Below are positions 1-7,809 of a DNA stretch of 64,000 nt, piece by piece (the stretch's first letter is position 1; each line of letters starts with the position of its first letter). Under the pieces are notes generated by a model that was given only the letters and a program-made list of their open reading frames with translations, was not told the DNA's origin and searched no databases. This stretch comes from JAJFFW01 sp965263375. GTDB taxonomy: Bacteria; Pseudomonadota; Alphaproteobacteria; Caulobacterales; Parvularculaceae. Position numbers and translations under genes: made by a program. The stretch is taken from positions 1,364,001 to 1,428,000 of the forward strand of contig OZ253669.1 of assembly GCA_965263375.1 (NCBI GenBank). The letters run 5' to 3'.

Positions 1-63
1 TCGGTTCGCCGTGAACCCATGGTTAACTCTTGAATAACGAGAGGGCCGTCTTATTTTGGCGTT

Positions 64-477
64 ATGGAAATCTTTAACGCCGATTTGCGCTCGCATAAGC
101 CGAATAATTATTTCTTGGGCGCTGATGGCAAGCGCCGCAAGGCGCACGGACCTGCACCCATTTTTTCTGCGTCGGTCAGCGACATTAAGCAGGCGCTTCT
201 AACGGTCATAAATCATGAGCCGCGTGTGCGGGCTATTGAAACCGAAGAAAGCGCCCTGGTATGGCGATTTATTCAAAAGACGAAAATCATAGGCTTTGTT
301 GATGATATCGCCTTCCAATTTCAGAGCAGTGAAAAAGAAGGCGAGGCTGAGACGGCGCTTTCAATTTTTAGCGCATCCCGTCTTGGGTATAGCGATTTGG
401 GCGTAAACCAAAGACGGGTGCAAGACTGGCTGAAGAAACTTACCGATAGCATCGGCGCCGAAAAAAGGTTATCCTAA
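64..477 (+). CDS. DUF1499 family protein
   Basis: This 137-residue protein matches what I know of the DUF1499 family. The conserved C-terminal part is visible: a segment around residues 73-85 (KTKIIGFVDDIAFQF), then SRLGYSDLGVNQRRVQDWL at about 106-124, which corresponds to the usual 'SRSRLG.SDLGVNARRI' signature. Members are small, often found in alphaproteobacteria and cyanobacteria, and have no established biochemical role. There is no signal peptide or membrane segment in this copy. The start follows an AT-rich leader and no strong ribosome binding site is evident, so the start is only probable. It stands alone: 279 to 294 bases separate it from clpS, and no operon partner is visible. Confidence 0.8.
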   Translation: MEIFNADLRSHKPNNYFLGADGKRRKAHGPAPIFSASVSDIKQALLTVINHEPRVRAIETEESALVWRFIQKTKIIGFVDDIAFQFQSSEKEGEAETALSIFSASRLGYSDLGVNQRRVQDWLKKLTDSIGAEKRLS

Positions 478-771
478 AAGTGAGTGATGAACTCGCAATC
501 GCCTTTTTTTAAGCCCTAAGGACACTTATCTAAAGCGTTATTAGATGATGGCGCCGATTTGCGCATGACGAGGATAGGCGCAAAGACGGATAGTCAATAT
601 TCAAGTTAGTCAATGCATTTTAAATGCGTTGTCATGCATAGTAACGGTGTGGGCGTTATTGAAGAAAAGTATTGATAACCCTCGGGCGACGAAAATTAGG
701 GTATAATAGCAGCGGGTAAGCGTTGCTTTGATTGATAGCTAAATACGAATTTCGGGTTGACGAATAAGGTA

Positions 772-1107
772 ATGACTGACGAAAAAGATAATGAACAGGG
801 GACCGGGCCCGGCGTTGATATCGGCGTAATTACTAAGCCGGAACAAAAGACCAAGCGTCCCTCGCTCTATAAGGTCATACTCTTGAATGATGACTACACA
901 CCCCAGGATTTTGTGGTGTGGTTAATTCAAGCGGTCTTTAACAAAGATCAAGACGAGGCGGTGCGGATCATGATGCATGTTCATCAGAACGGCATCGGCG
1001 TGTGTGGTGTTTACACTTATGAGGTTGCGGAGACGAAAGTTGCGCAAGTGATGGAGCTTGCGCGTCGTGATCAACATCCTCTTCAATGTACTTTAGAGCG
1101 GGAGTAG
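772..1107 (+). CDS. clpS: ATP-dependent Clp protease adaptor ClpS
   Basis: ClpS delivers N-degron substrates to the ClpAP protease. The fold signature is clear: LYKVILLNDDYTPQDFVV in the middle (the NDD.T motif that contacts the substrate N-terminus) and the helix HQNGIGVCGVYTYEVAETK. I place the start at the ATG at 772, which has AAGG a few bases upstream, rather than at an in-frame TTG 15 bases earlier. The roughly 30-residue N-terminal tail is acidic and flexible, as expected for the segment that enters the ClpA pore. The stop lies four bases before the clpA start, so the two are translationally coupled. Many alphaproteobacteria also have a second ClpS elsewhere. Confidence 0.95.
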   Translation: MTDEKDNEQGTGPGVDIGVITKPEQKTKRPSLYKVILLNDDYTPQDFVVWLIQAVFNKDQDEAVRIMMHVHQNGIGVCGVYTYEVAETKVAQVMELARRDQHPLQCTLERE

Positions 1108-1111
1108 TCAT

Positions 1112-3451
1112 TTGGCGTCTTTCAGTCGGAATCTAGATGAAGCATTACATCGGGCGATTGCTATCGCCACATCACGTGATCATGAACTCGCGACATTAGA
1201 ACATTTGCTGATCGCGCTGACGGATGACCAAGACGCTGCGGCGGTAATGCGCGCTTGTAACGTTGATGTCGATGAATTGCGCCGCGACCTTTACGAGTTC
1301 ATTGAAAATGAGCTGGCGAATTTAAAAACTGATAGCGGTGAACAAGCCAAGCCCACAACGAGTTTTCAGCGTGTTATTCAACGGGCGGTCATCCATGTTC
1401 AGTCATCGGGCCGCGAAGAAGTAACCGGCGCCAATGTGCTTGTCGCCTTGTTTGCTGAGCGTGAGTCGAACGCTGCGCATTTCTTACAAAAACAGGATAT
1501 GACCCGTTTTGATGCGGTGAACTATATCTCCCACGGGCTTGCCAAACGCCCAGGCGAGGGGACTGGCCGGACGGCCCGCGGCGCAGCAGAGGAGCCTGAA
1601 GGCGTCCCGCGTCAAGGGGAAGATCCGTTATCGGAATATTGTGTTGACCTTAACGAAAAAGCGCGGATGGGCAAGATCGACCCTCTTATCGGGCGCGATG
1701 CTGAGGTTGAGCGGTCCATTCAAGTGCTTTGCCGTCGCCGCAAAAATAACCCGCTTTTGGTGGGTGATCCTGGGGTCGGTAAAACCGCAATTGCTGAAGG
1801 GCTAGCGCGCCGTATTGTTGATGAAGAAGTTCCAGAAGTGTTGGACAACTCAACGATCTTCGCTCTTGATATGGGGGCGTTGCTTGCGGGCACGCGCTAT
1901 CGCGGCGATTTTGAGGAGCGCATCAAGGCGGTATTAAAAGAACTTGAAGAGCACGAAGATGCGATTCTTTTTATTGACGAAATCCACACGGTTATCGGCG
2001 CCGGGGCGACATCTGGCGGGGCGATGGATGCGTCGAACTTGTTGAAGCCCGCGCTTCAATCTGGCGCGCTGCGCTGCATGGGCTCAACAACGTATAAAGA
2101 ATATCGCCAGCATTTTGAGAAAGACCGTGCGCTCGCCCGCCGCTTCCAAAAAATCGATGTCGTAGAACCGAGTGTTGACGACACAGTGAAAATCCTCACC
2201 GGACTAAAGCCGTATTTTGAGGACCATCACAAAGTCACCTATACGCCGGAGGCGATCCGCGCCGCGGCGGACTTGTCGTCAAAATATATGAGCGACCGGA
2301 AATTGCCTGATAAAGCGATTGATGTGATTGACGAAGCGGGCGCGCGCCAAATGCTGTTCCCGCCTGAGCAGCGGATTACTGAGATTGGCGAAGAAGAGAT
2401 CGAAGAGATCGTTGCGAAAATGGCCCGCATCCCGCCGAAATCTGTATCAAAGTCAGATACGGAGCGTTTGGCCAAATTGGGCGAAGATCTAAAACGCGTG
2501 GTTTTTGGTCAAGATAATGCGATTGAACAGGTGACCGCCGCCATCAAATTGGCGCGGGCTGGTCTGCGCGAGCCGAACAAGCCGATCGGCAGTTATCTAT
2601 TTGCGGGCCCAACCGGCGTCGGTAAGACGGAGGTTGCAAAACAACTTTCCTTCGCCCTTGGGGTCGAACTGATACGCTTTGATATGTCGGAATATATGGA
2701 GCGTCACACGGTCTCTCGCCTAATTGGCGCGCCCCCCGGATATGTCGGCTATGACCAGGGCGGCCTTTTGACCGACGCGATTGACCAACAACCCCATGCG
2801 GTCTTGCTGCTTGATGAGATTGAAAAGGCCCATCCGGAGATTTTCAACATCCTGCTACAGGTCATGGATAATGGTCAGTTAACGGACACAAATGGTAAGA
2901 AGATCGATTTCCGCAATGTCATCATTATTATGACAACGAATGCGGGCGCGTCGGACGCGGCCAAAAACGTGATTGGCTTTGCTGGCGGCAAGCGTGACGA
3001 CGCCTCGGAAGAGGCGATCCGCCGCCTCTTCACGCCAGAATTCCGCAACCGCCTTGATGCGATCATCCAGTTTGCTGGTCTGTCTTCGGTTATCGTTGAT
3101 CGCATCGTTGAGAAATTCGTGATGCAGCTGGAGGTACAACTTTCCGACCGCAACGTTACTTTTGAGCTTTCTGATGAGGCGACCCGCTGGCTTGCTAAGC
3201 GCGGCTTTGACGATGAGATGGGTGCGCGGCCGCTATCACGGATCATCCAAGAACACGTCAAAAAGCCGATTGCGGAAGAAATTCTATTTGGCGCGCTTAA
3301 AGACGGCGGCATTGTGAAAGTCACCGTCGACAAGGCCGACAAAGAAAAGCTTGCCTTTGAATTTGTTCAGGATCCGGCGATTTCCCCTAAAGACGATAAG
3401 GGCGGAAAAGGCGGCGGCGCGAGCGTTCCCGCCATGATCGAAAAGGGGTAG
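1112..3451 (+). CDS. clpA: ATP-dependent Clp protease ATP-binding subunit ClpA
   Basis: ClpA is the AAA+ unfoldase that feeds proteins into ClpP. The 779 residues show the full family layout: a Clp N-domain (residues 1-150, starting MASFSRNLDEALHRAI), a first AAA+ module with Walker A GDPGVGKT and Walker B LFIDEIHT, and a second with Walker A GPTGVGKT and Walker B LLLDEIEKAH, followed by the C-terminal D2-small domain. The start codon is TTG, with the GGAG of the clpS end acting as ribosome binding site. The C-terminal tail is glycine/lysine rich. Directly after the stop is a GC-rich imperfect inverted repeat (about 3451-3476) without a T-run, which could weakly terminate the operon. Confidence 0.96.
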   Translation: MASFSRNLDEALHRAIAIATSRDHELATLEHLLIALTDDQDAAAVMRACNVDVDELRRDLYEFIENELANLKTDSGEQAKPTTSFQRVIQRAVIHVQSSGREEVTGANVLVALFAERESNAAHFLQKQDMTRFDAVNYISHGLAKRPGEGTGRTARGAAEEPEGVPRQGEDPLSEYCVDLNEKARMGKIDPLIGRDAEVERSIQVLCRRRKNNPLLVGDPGVGKTAIAEGLARRIVDEEVPEVLDNSTIFALDMGALLAGTRYRGDFEERIKAVLKELEEHEDAILFIDEIHTVIGAGATSGGAMDASNLLKPALQSGALRCMGSTTYKEYRQHFEKDRALARRFQKIDVVEPSVDDTVKILTGLKPYFEDHHKVTYTPEAIRAAADLSSKYMSDRKLPDKAIDVIDEAGARQMLFPPEQRITEIGEEEIEEIVAKMARIPPKSVSKSDTERLAKLGEDLKRVVFGQDNAIEQVTAAIKLARAGLREPNKPIGSYLFAGPTGVGKTEVAKQLSFALGVELIRFDMSEYMERHTVSRLIGAPPGYVGYDQGGLLTDAIDQQPHAVLLLDEIEKAHPEIFNILLQVMDNGQLTDTNGKKIDFRNVIIIMTTNAGASDAAKNVIGFAGGKRDDASEEAIRRLFTPEFRNRLDAIIQFAGLSSVIVDRIVEKFVMQLEVQLSDRNVTFELSDEATRWLAKRGFDDEMGARPLSRIIQEHVKKPIAEEILFGALKDGGIVKVTVDKADKEKLAFEFVQDPAISPKDDKGGKGGGASVPAMIEKG

Positions 3452-3603
3452 GGGCGGAGCGCTTTGACGCTTCCCCAACCTTGATGGCGACTGGGGGCGA
3501 GCTGATCGCACGAAACGGCCTTAGCAATGGAGTAATCCGTGCTTTATACGCCGTTTCATTGCTTGCCGTTTTACTCGCGTGGTGTACCAGTCCCCATGAC
3601 GCC

Positions 3604-3648
3604 CATCCTTCGAGGCTTTTGCATAGCAAAAGCGCCTCAGGATGAGGG
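3604..3648 (+). repeat. REP-like palindromic element, copy 1
   Basis: The sequence opens with CATCCTTCGAGGC and ends with GCCTCAGGATGAGG, with a self-complementary centre (CTTTTGCATAGCAAAAG). This is the arrangement of a widespread alphaproteobacterial extragenic palindrome. It can fold into a long hairpin. It lies in the intergenic space after clpA. Confidence 0.7.
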
Positions 3649-3686
3649 TGAAGGCAATTACTGACCGATCTTTACACAATCTTTTT

Positions 3687-3726
3687 CCTCATCCTGAGGT
3701 GTGAGCGCAGCGAGCCGCGAAGGATG
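3687..3726 (-). repeat. REP-like palindromic element, copy 2 (inverted relative to copy 1)
   Basis: It begins CCTCATCCTGAGG and ends CGCGAAGGATGG with a partly self-complementary centre (GAGCGCAGCGAGC). It is the inverted counterpart of the element 40 bases upstream, so the two copies face each other as in paired REP units. It ends only about ten bases from the stop of the following minus-strand gene and might act as its terminator. Confidence 0.7.
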
Positions 3727-3737
3727 GAAAAAGGGGA

Positions 3738-4220
3738 CTATGGACCAGTGCAGCCATAAAAACCTTTATAATCCGTGATGCGATTATTTGCATCTGTTTG
3801 CACGTCAAAAGACAAGATACAATATACAACCCTTGAACCGCCGACATCACCGGAGCAGCGATAAACATTGCCTTTGTTATCGTCTTCAAGCTTGGTTTTG
3901 AAATGATCATCTGGCAGGGTAAAAGAATTTAATTCGCAGGTGAAGCCTGCAAGGAGGAACTCTTTTCTCGCTTTTTCAAAATCAGTTCCAACTGGGTGTT
4001 TTTTCAGTAGCGCTTGTCTGACATGTGATTTCGAAGCATCTGAAACATCAATTTGTTCCGGGTCAACACCAATCGCTTTGATATCGGCCCCGGCTGCGGG
4101 GTTTGCCATATCATACAACATTGTCGCAATGATTGCGGTATGAGCGGGATAGCGAAACGCAAGGCTTGCCAGCCAGACGATGACAATGGCAGAAAGAATT
4201 AAAATAATCCGTTGAAACAT
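3738..4220 (-). CDS. hypothetical protein with one N-terminal membrane anchor
   Basis: I do not recognise this family. From the ATG at 4220 the protein has 160 residues. It starts with a hydrophobic helix (about residues 4-20, IILILSAIVIVWLASLA), followed by a soluble part of about 135 residues, presumably periplasmic. Four cysteines in the C-terminal half (in FTCEL, YRCSG, VYCIL and YGCTG) could form disulfides. An in-frame start 57 bases upstream (4277) would overlap the neighbouring gene and lacks a better ribosome binding site, so I prefer 4220. It lies 35 bases downstream of the next minus-strand gene, and the two are probably cotranscribed. Confidence 0.6.
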   Translation of the reverse strand: MFQRIILILSAIVIVWLASLAFRYPAHTAIIATMLYDMANPAAGADIKAIGVDPEQIDVSDASKSHVRQALLKKHPVGTDFEKARKEFLLAGFTCELNSFTLPDDHFKTKLEDDNKGNVYRCSGDVGGSRVVYCILSFDVQTDANNRITDYKGFYGCTGP

Positions 4221-4255
4221 TTGCTCGTTACCTAAGTTCACTGCGGCGACTAAAA

Positions 4256-4981
4256 TTAGTCCCTTTCCAACCGCCAACTGTACTTTTTTACCCAGGCTTT
4301 ATATTCCGCTAAGGCCCGCTCGCGGTCTTCTATGCGCGCGCGATATCGCGCTGCGCATTCTTTCACTTGGCTGTATTCACCAAAGGTGGGGGAATTTTTG
4401 CTGGTAAAGATTTCGCGCAAATCTGGGTTATACCCCATAGTCCAACTCCACCGATCGGGGTAGGGCGGGGGCGGCGGAAAATCATATGGCCACGGGTTCG
4501 AATTTGGGGCGAGATTTTCTTTTTCTTCCTCAAGGCGCAATTGCTGGGGCGCGATGCGCTTGGCGATATAAGTTGCTTGCGCATAGCTGGGCGTTGCATA
4601 CGGAAGGATCATCGCTTTTACAAATCCCAGGGACACCAGGAAGCCCAGGATAAACACGCCCTGAAGCAAGGTCTCAAAAAAATTCAATTCGCGCCAAAAG
4701 CTAAATAAGCGAATGCACCAAATGACTAATGCAAGGGCGAATGAAAGCCCATATAATTGTAGGGGCGATACAAAACCGAACCAGCCAGAAATCCAATAGA
4801 CAGCCAACTCACAATTCGCTGCGTAGGTGGTGGTGATAAGAAAATATTTCCAAAAGAAAAAACCGAGCGCTAATAGCACAATCGTAAAGGGTGAAATGGG
4901 AAAGCGACGCTTTGCTTCCCGCGATTTCCGCTCTTGATAGCGGCTAAGTATTCTCACTCTCCCCAATTCCACCCCCTCCAA
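4256..4981 (-). CDS. hypothetical multi-pass membrane protein
   Basis: Unrecognised protein of up to 241 residues. After a basic N-terminus it has about three hydrophobic stretches (roughly residues 28-50, 62-95 and 100-122), then a hydrophilic tail of about 120 residues with a proline run (FPPPPPYPDRW) and a charged C-terminus. The start is uncertain: the first in-frame start is a TTG at 4981, but a TTG at 4966 has GGAGG eight bases upstream, and a GTG at 4957 is also possible. It forms a likely two-gene unit with the small anchored protein downstream. No catalytic motif is visible, so I give no function. Confidence 0.55.
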   Translation of the reverse strand: MEGVELGRVRILSRYQERKSREAKRRFPISPFTIVLLALGFFFWKYFLITTTYAANCELAVYWISGWFGFVSPLQLYGLSFALALVIWCIRLFSFWRELNFFETLLQGVFILGFLVSLGFVKAMILPYATPSYAQATYIAKRIAPQQLRLEEEKENLAPNSNPWPYDFPPPPPYPDRWSWTMGYNPDLREIFTSKNSPTFGEYSQVKECAARYRARIEDRERALAEYKAWVKKYSWRLERD

Positions 4982-5128
4982 GATTACTTTTGTATAATAC
5001 TATTTTTAGTTAGAAGCGAAAGCTTTAGGCGGGAATGATTATATACTTTCCCTCATCTGCAAATCCGAAGACTGGGACAATTGCGCTAATATAGAGTCTT
5101 GTCTCGCCTCCTTTGTTATGTCGATTAA

Positions 5129-5394
5129 CTAAAGCCGTGTTTCACGCAATTCTTCATGATATGCAGCGTATTGCGCGAACCATAAAACCTCTTCAAGCGG
5201 CTCGTTGTCATGCCAGGTCGTTACGACTACTTTTCCTGAGGAATTTCAGCATAGTTGACGGCTTGTAAATTTGCTTGGTCAACAGCGTCATCCCTTGCGC
5301 TCCAGTCAATCCTCCATGCCATCATATAGAGGGCATCCACTATCGACATGGCGCTTGCTGGCGAATTCGCACCATCCAGCAGTAACTCCATCAT
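5129..5394 (-). pseudogene. frameshifted small gene of an uncharacterised family
   Basis: Reading the minus strand from an ATG at 5394 gives 55 residues containing DALYMMAWRIDWSARDDAVD and ending EIPQEK at a stop (5227-5229). Reading on in the neighbouring frame gives VVVTTWHDNEPLEEVLWFAQ followed by about 14 residues to a stop at 5129-5131. The two halves join smoothly if one A is added to the A-run at the break. I recall these two motifs occurring together in one small uncharacterised family, with roughly 40 more N-terminal residues, so this looks like a single-base deletion, possibly also with a lost 5' end. A sequencing error in the homopolymer would look the same. Confidence 0.5.
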
Positions 5395-5488
5395 CGGTCT
5401 TTAATGACCTATGTCAGAGATCGATAAATATCTAATATACTGCCATCACCCCTCGCACTGACTACCCAGTGCAGTTATAATCGCTGCT

Positions 5489-6439
5489 ATGAACTATCCA
5501 GATATCATCACCTTTGCGATACCGGCCTTTGTTGGGCTTATCTTACTTGAGCTTTATCTTATCACGAGGCGCAGCGCGAAAGGGCAAAGCATTAAAGGTT
5601 ATGAGCCGAAGGACACTTTCGCTAGCCTGGCCATGGGCATTGGTAATCAGGTTGTGGGGATATTGGGCGCTTCGGCGCTTGTTTATGTGTCGTTCTTGTT
5701 TGTCTACCAATTCCGGTTAATTGACGACATGCCCGTCAATTGGGGCATTGTTCTGCTTTGTTTCCTGGCGGATGATTTTGTCTATTACTGGTGGCACCGC
5801 ATCGCCCATGAGCGGCGGTGGTTTTGGGCGAGCCATGTGAACCACCACTCGTCCCAGCATTACAATCTGTCGACCGCTTTGCGACAACCTTGGACGGGAA
5901 AGCTCAGCTTTTCTTTTATCTTCGGCCTGCCACTTGCCTTTATTGGCTTCCCGCCAGAGATGGTGATTTTTGTCGGCGCAGTTAATTTGGTTTACCAATT
6001 CTGGATCCATACGGAGCTTATTGATCGCTTGCCGGCGCCGATAGAGCTGATTTTCAACACCCCCAGCCATCACCGGGTGCACCACGCGACGAACCCTGAT
6101 TACCTTGATGCAAATTACGCTGGCACCCTTATCATCTGGGACCGGTTGTTTGGAACGTTCGTTGCGGAAACCGACGAAAAGCCGGTCTATGGCATTGTGA
6201 AAAATCTGACGAGCTTTAATCCCATTGTTATTGCGTTTCACGAATGGTCGGGGGTCTTTAAAGATGTCCGCGCCGCCCGTTCGTTTAAAGAGGCGATGGG
6301 GTACCTAATGGGCCCGCCCGGTTGGTCGCCTGATGGCTCGCGCTTGACCTCCAAAATGATTAAGGAGCGGGCGCGGGGGGGAGCTCCCTTGGGTGCGCCC
6401 CTTGGCGAGGGCCCCGCCCGGGACGTTGACGCGTCATAA
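5489..6439 (+). CDS. sterol desaturase / fatty acid hydroxylase family protein
   Basis: Integral membrane di-iron enzyme of the fatty acid hydroxylase superfamily, 316 residues. The diagnostic histidine clusters are present: HRIAHE (about residue 107), HVNHHSSQHYN (about 117-127) and, after further membrane segments, HHRVHHATN (about 197). These bind the two irons. Hydrophobic segments around 8-25, 45-80, 88-100 and 145-185 give the usual membrane hairpins. The family includes sterol desaturases, carotenoid hydroxylases and alkylglycerol monooxygenase-like proteins, so the substrate cannot be told from sequence. The C-terminus ends in a low-complexity Gly/Ala/Pro stretch. It has no obvious operon partner. 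Confidence 0.88.
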   Translation: MNYPDIITFAIPAFVGLILLELYLITRRSAKGQSIKGYEPKDTFASLAMGIGNQVVGILGASALVYVSFLFVYQFRLIDDMPVNWGIVLLCFLADDFVYYWWHRIAHERRWFWASHVNHHSSQHYNLSTALRQPWTGKLSFSFIFGLPLAFIGFPPEMVIFVGAVNLVYQFWIHTELIDRLPAPIELIFNTPSHHRVHHATNPDYLDANYAGTLIIWDRLFGTFVAETDEKPVYGIVKNLTSFNPIVIAFHEWSGVFKDVRAARSFKEAMGYLMGPPGWSPDGSRLTSKMIKERARGGAPLGAPLGEGPARDVDAS

Positions 6440-6596
6440 GCCTTTCTTCCACCGCAAATTGGGGCGCGGGCCACATTTCCGCCGTTAATGCCGCGAGAAC
6501 GCCGCGCTTGGCGCCGCCTTTCCTTGATCTCAGCTTATTGAAACCATGATAGGGCGTTTTCATGGGACCATATTAGGAGAAAGAGGAATTGATCTG

Positions 6597-7115
6597 ATGT
6601 CCCGCACTACATTGTTTTCTTTGTTCGCTTTAGCCGCCGGTGTTGGCGGCGCCCTTGCCGCCGGTGTTGGTTTTGAAAAAGAAGCCGAAGATTGCGCATG
6701 TATTGAAACGCTCCGCTATAGCGATGCGCGCCTGCATGCTGCGGTGTTGTTTGAGCGCGCTGACGTTGATAAAGACGGCGCCCTTAGCTCAGACGAATAT
6801 GCGGCGCTGAATATTGTCACCGCTGAGCTGACGGCCCTAAACGGCTATACGGTTTTTGTCACGGCTGATGGGGATCGGGTTGTGTCTTTGCCAGAAATGA
6901 AAAGCCGTATTGAGCCACAAGACCGCACCTTTATTGAGGCCAAGGCGAGGGGCGTTTTTTACGCTTTCGCAAACGAAGACTCAAAGCTTAGTGAAGCGGA
7001 ATTTATCGACCTTGAAACTGCCCGGTTCGAGGCAGCGGACCGCAATCGCGACGGCGCGCTGCGAAAAGGTGAGCTTGAAAAATTTGCTGGCAATACCCGT
7101 CAAACCATCGCCTAA
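6597..7115 (+). CDS. secreted EF-hand domain protein
   Basis: Small exported calcium-binding-type protein of 172 residues. I choose the ATG at 6597 because GAGGAA lies eight bases upstream and because it gives a clean signal peptide (MSRTTLFSLFALAAGVGGAL, cleavage near ALAAG). An ATG at 6546 would add 17 residues before the signal. The mature part has two good EF-hand loops, DVDKDGALSSDEY and DRNRDGALRKGEL, and two weaker ones between them (ADGDRVVSLPEM and NEDSKLSEAEF). The role is likely calcium sensing or buffering in the periplasm, but no partner is visible. Confidence 0.8.
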   Translation: MSRTTLFSLFALAAGVGGALAAGVGFEKEAEDCACIETLRYSDARLHAAVLFERADVDKDGALSSDEYAALNIVTAELTALNGYTVFVTADGDRVVSLPEMKSRIEPQDRTFIEAKARGVFYAFANEDSKLSEAEFIDLETARFEAADRNRDGALRKGELEKFAGNTRQTIA

Positions 7116-7127
7116 CGAACGGGCTGT

Positions 7128-7736
7128 TTAACCGAGATTACTTTGCGGCGTGCTTTCTTCGATTGGATCGCCCCAGCGGGACTTTGAAGGATCATCAAGC
7201 GCGGCCATGGGGCAACGCTCCGTCGGCATAGCGGCTTTTTTAAGCACGATACACCCGCAAGCCTTACAGATGCGGTTATCGCCTTTAGAGACCTTTTTAG
7301 CGATGCGATAGGCGAATGTGTCCGGCGGCTCTGACAGTTGATCGCAATCTAGACAGGCTGAACGACGTTGCTGCATCAATTGCGGCTCAGCCATTTGAAA
7401 ACCGGTCGTTCCCCATTTCAACATGCCTTGGGCTGCTTTTTTTACGAGCACAGATACTGAGGCGACGCTTTGTTTATCCGTATCGAAGGGTGTTTCCGCT
7501 GGCGGGGCGAATTTTGCGTTATAGGGATCGTGAAGGAACTGGGCGCGCCACTTGGGGTGCTTGCCAAGAGAAGAGACCATCATCGCGAATTTCTGATCAT
7601 TGAGCGTTCGCGCTGTCATATTTGCTGGCGCCGCCTCATCAAGGCCGATTAAAGACCCAAGCCGATTTCTGGCTTCACCAAATGTCGGGGCGTTATAAAC
7701 CGGCTCTAAAGCTTCAAGGGCGGCGCGTTTACTCAT
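7128..7736 (-). CDS. hypothetical protein with C-terminal cysteine (zinc-ribbon-like) motifs
   Basis: I do not recognise the family by name. The 202-residue protein has a helical N-terminal region of about 95 residues and a C-terminal part with CLDCDQL, then about 25 residues, CKACGC and a final CP, which looks like a metal-binding ribbon with five or six candidate cysteine ligands. There is no signal peptide or membrane helix. GAGG five bases before the ATG supports the start. It is convergent with the EF-hand gene and 73 bases upstream of it, on the same strand, lies the end of the TIR-protein gene, so the two could share a transcript. Confidence 0.6.
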   Translation of the reverse strand: MSKRAALEALEPVYNAPTFGEARNRLGSLIGLDEAAPANMTARTLNDQKFAMMVSSLGKHPKWRAQFLHDPYNAKFAPPAETPFDTDKQSVASVSVLVKKAAQGMLKWGTTGFQMAEPQLMQQRRSACLDCDQLSEPPDTFAYRIAKKVSKGDNRICKACGCIVLKKAAMPTERCPMAALDDPSKSRWGDPIEESTPQSNLG

Positions 7737-7809
7737 AATAACCTCGTTAATTTGGCGTTAGAATGCGCACCCTAACGCATGCCCGTTACGAAAGGGTTGT
7801 TCGCAACGA

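Noticed and set aside
702..707. TATAAT as clpS promoter -10 element
   Set aside because: The only TTGATA upstream is 23 bases away, too far for a sigma-70 pair.
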